Shown here piece by piece: positions 42,675 through 44,471 of a stretch of DNA of 44,471 nt. The translations under genes and the position numbers were made by a program. The stretch comes from Bythopirellula sp. (lineage in GTDB: Bacteria; Planctomycetota; Planctomycetia; Pirellulales; Lacipirellulaceae): NCBI GenBank assembly GCA_028285205.1, contig JANQQA010000029.1:1-44471 (forward strand). Direction: 5' to 3'. Position 1 is the stretch's first letter, and each line of letters begins with the position of its first letter. The notes under the pieces were generated by a model that had not been told where the DNA came from, ran no database searches, and was given only the letters and a program-made list of their open reading frames with translations.

Positions 42675-43289
42675 TTAGTAGGGGAGATTGGGTGGTTTTG
42701 AGAACACACGCTGGACCATCGGCACGAAGGCCGCGATCGGCAGTATTTCCTCATCGTGACTCAGCGTGCACTGGTCGTACTTCTCCACGAACTCCGCTGT
42801 CCAGGCGAAATGCGGGTGGCCCTGCCACCGGTCTCGCGCGTGGCGGTCGCATCCGTCAAGGTCATGGCAATGAAATTGCTGAAAGACCGCGTGATGGACG
42901 AGCATCCAGTGATTTCGCTCAGAGACGAAGGGCCGCATCAGTGCGGCGGCAAACTCACCGTGCGTTTCGTTACAAGCCACGAACCCGATGTCATGGAGCA
43001 AACCGACCACAACATCTTCCTCCGAGCAATTGGCACGATACATACGAGTCGCCGTCTGCAGGCAGTGGTAATAGTTGTTCGTCGTATAGATGAAACTCGG
43101 GTCGTCCTTTTGGCATTCGAGCATGCGCAGGATGTGATCGACTTTGTTCTCCTCAAAGTAGACTTTGCGCTGCGGCTGCCAGATCGCCCAGTCCGCAGCC
43201 TCGTAATCGTCCATTGAGCGTTTCTTCACGTATGACCAGTCATCGTGCGCCAACGGCACCGGTTCAAGCGAGATGGGGGTGTCTGTCAT
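42675..43289 (-). CDS. HD-domain protein, PhnZ-like oxygenase type
   Basis: 204 residues from ATG 43289 (AGGA 9-12 nt upstream; a further Met at 43310 also lies in frame). The metal-ligand pattern YYHCLQTAT, GLLHDIGF, ETHGEFAAALM and MLVHHAVFQQFH resembles PhnZ/TmpB-type HD-domain diiron oxygenases or HD phosphohydrolases. The substrate is not known. It heads the minus-strand cluster with an AhpD-like, a Rieske and a transporter gene, consistent with a catabolic oxygenase role. Confidence 0.75.
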   Translation of the reverse strand: MTDTPISLEPVPLAHDDWSYVKKRSMDDYEAADWAIWQPQRKVYFEENKVDHILRMLECQKDDPSFIYTTNNYYHCLQTATRMYRANCSEEDVVVGLLHDIGFVACNETHGEFAAALMRPFVSERNHWMLVHHAVFQQFHCHDLDGCDRHARDRWQGHPHFAWTAEFVEKYDQCTLSHDEEILPIAAFVPMVQRVFSKPPNLPY

Positions 43290-43580
43290 AGAACTGATGT
43301 TCCTGGGCATTTTGATTGTTATGCGGTTCGCAGCGACACACGCGACGAACCTGATCAGAGCCCCGGTGCGGGGCCGGGATCTCTCCGGACCGTATTGCAA
43401 GAAACCCGCACGGTCAATGATGGAAGCGCCGTATGCGTATCGCCTGACCAAGGCTGCAAGACTAGCCGCCGTATCCGACCGGTATAATTACGTCGTCGGT
43501 GATCGGTTCGCTTAAGCAGAGTGGCTCGAGGATGCGACCGGATGAAACAGCATGCGTAGCGTAGGGGCACGGGTAGGGGC
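43290..43580. promoter_or_regulatory. divergent intergenic region of the catabolic cluster
   Basis: 291 nt between the minus-strand HD operon and the plus-strand PLP gene. Both promoters should lie here; I cannot place them. No operator dyad is obvious. Confidence 0.35.
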
Positions 43581-44471
43581 GTGAAGACAACCCGAAGGCG
43601 ATTCGTTCAGGGCTTGGGGGCAATCGCGCCGATGAGTCTAGTGGACGCACGCTTGTTGGCCGCGACGGAGGCTGCTCCCCGAGACTACTTCGCAGAGCTC
43701 GGGCTCAAACCGTTCGTCAACGCGATAGGGCCGTATTCATCTCTGGGGGGAGCAGAGATGTGGCCCGAAGTCATCGATGCGATGGACTACGCGGCGACGC
43801 ACAAGGCGCGAATGTCCGAGTTGCACGATGCCGTTGGCCGGCGGATCGCCGAGCTGACGGGCGCTGAAGCCGCTATGGTGACGGCCGGCGCGACCTGCGC
43901 AATGATGCTGGGAGTCGCAGCGTGCATGGCCGGCGACGATCAGGAGAAAATCGAGCGCCTACCCGAAACGCGAGGCATGCCGTCCGAGATCATCATGCTG
44001 ACGGCGCAGCGCTATCTCTACGATCGTTCATTGCGCGCTCCCGGTGCGACGCTGACTTTTGTGGATACTCCCGCGGATGTTCGCGCTGCGATCGGTCCGC
44101 AGACGGCCATGATGTTTTTCTTACAGAATCGGCAGGACGATCTAAAGATCGGGATGCACCAGTTCCTCGCGCTCGGTAAGGAGCACGGCGTTCCGGTAAT
44201 GTGCGACGCCGCTACCACGGTGCCGCCGGTTAGCCGCATGCGCGAGACCATCGAGGCGGGCTTCGACTTGGTGTGCTACTCGGGAGGGAAGGGCCTGCGC
44301 GGACCGTACAGCGCGGGTCTGCTCTTGGGGCGCCCGGACTTGATACGCGCAGCAAGGCTCAATGGTTCGCCTCATCACCGCTCGTTCGGCCGCAGCATGA
44401 AGGTTTCCGCGGAGGAGTACCTCGGCATGATGGTGGCCGTCGAGAAGAGTTTCGAGGTTGACGAGGACGCC
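43581..44471 (+). CDS. SelA-like PLP-dependent enzyme with TAT signal (partial)
   Basis: 297 residues to the window edge, from GTG 43581. The N-terminus KTTRRRFVQGLGAIAPMSL is a twin-arginine export signal (RRRF). The fold is a type-I PLP aminotransferase of the SelA/D-glucosaminate-6-P ammonia lyase branch: NAIGPYSSLGGAEMWPEV, VTAGATCAMMLG, VPVMCDAATT and YSGGKGLRGPYSAG, with the PLP Lys in GGKG. Exported PLP enzymes are unusual. It is divergent from the HD-CMD-Rieske operon and shares its intergenic region. The 3' end is cut off. Confidence 0.88.
   Translation, partial: MKTTRRRFVQGLGAIAPMSLVDARLLAATEAAPRDYFAELGLKPFVNAIGPYSSLGGAEMWPEVIDAMDYAATHKARMSELHDAVGRRIAELTGAEAAMVTAGATCAMMLGVAACMAGDDQEKIERLPETRGMPSEIIMLTAQRYLYDRSLRAPGATLTFVDTPADVRAAIGPQTAMMFFLQNRQDDLKIGMHQFLALGKEHGVPVMCDAATTVPPVSRMRETIEAGFDLVCYSGGKGLRGPYSAGLLLGRPDLIRAARLNGSPHHRSFGRSMKVSAEEYLGMMVAVEKSFEVDEDA

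Overview
The window reads as a chromosomal stretch of a GC-rich gammaproteobacterium (tRNA with encoded CCA, REP elements of the TGTAGGAGCG...CGCGAT type seen in Xanthomonadales-like and related genomes, TonB receptor, GlxA-type regulator). The genus cannot be fixed from the sequence. Backbone at 1-3748 carries the 3' end of an unknown gene, a YHS-domain protein, an MFS transporter and a TPR-like exported protein, with five REP units (three short, two of an unusual 73-nt long form).

At 3749-3824 lies tRNA-Phe(GAA), the target of a compound genomic island ending at a decayed tRNA duplicate at 24090-24133. The island looks like two elements in tandem. Element 1 (about 3.8-11.65 kb) has a P4-type tyrosine integrase, an AlpA-like regulator and a small HTH protein. 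Its cargo is a three-gene ubiquitin-like operon on the minus strand: tandem Ub-like domains fused to an E2-like domain; a JAMM peptidase fused to a ThiF/E1; and a DUF6527 protein. A divergent RHH / GNAT / XRE / ImmA operon faces it. Element 1 is bounded by direct repeats (GGGGTACAAGSTGGGGTA). A 14-nt tRNA 3' end (11635-11648) marks its right junction.

Element 2 (about 11.65-24.13 kb) has no integrase. It carries a gamma-glutamylcyclotransferase-like gene with a frameshifted TM0106-type RecB-like nuclease, a Fic protein preceded by three copies of a 20-bp operator, a type I restriction system (HsdM with a long C-terminal extension, HsdS, HsdR), an Mrr-type nuclease and a GIY-YIG nuclease. Different paired repeats (TTTGTGCCAA) lie near its ends. 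The whole island is defence-rich.

From 24.1 to about 27.7 kb the composition is still lower in GC than the flanks: a cytoplasmic-looking M23 peptidase, an exported protein and a PhoD-like phosphatase, possibly a further remnant. From 28 kb the backbone resumes: a class-C beta-lactamase-fold hydrolase, a TPR protein, a TonB-dependent receptor, a divergent GlxA regulator / DJ-1 pair, small membrane proteins, a subtilase with a small partner, and a minus-strand cluster (PhnZ-like HD protein, AhpD-like protein, Rieske oxygenase, NhaC antiporter) divergent from a TAT-signal SelA-like PLP enzyme cut by the window end. The most notable system is the ubiquitin-like operon: its E2-like domain has no cysteine at all, and its Ub-like domains are internal to the fusion.
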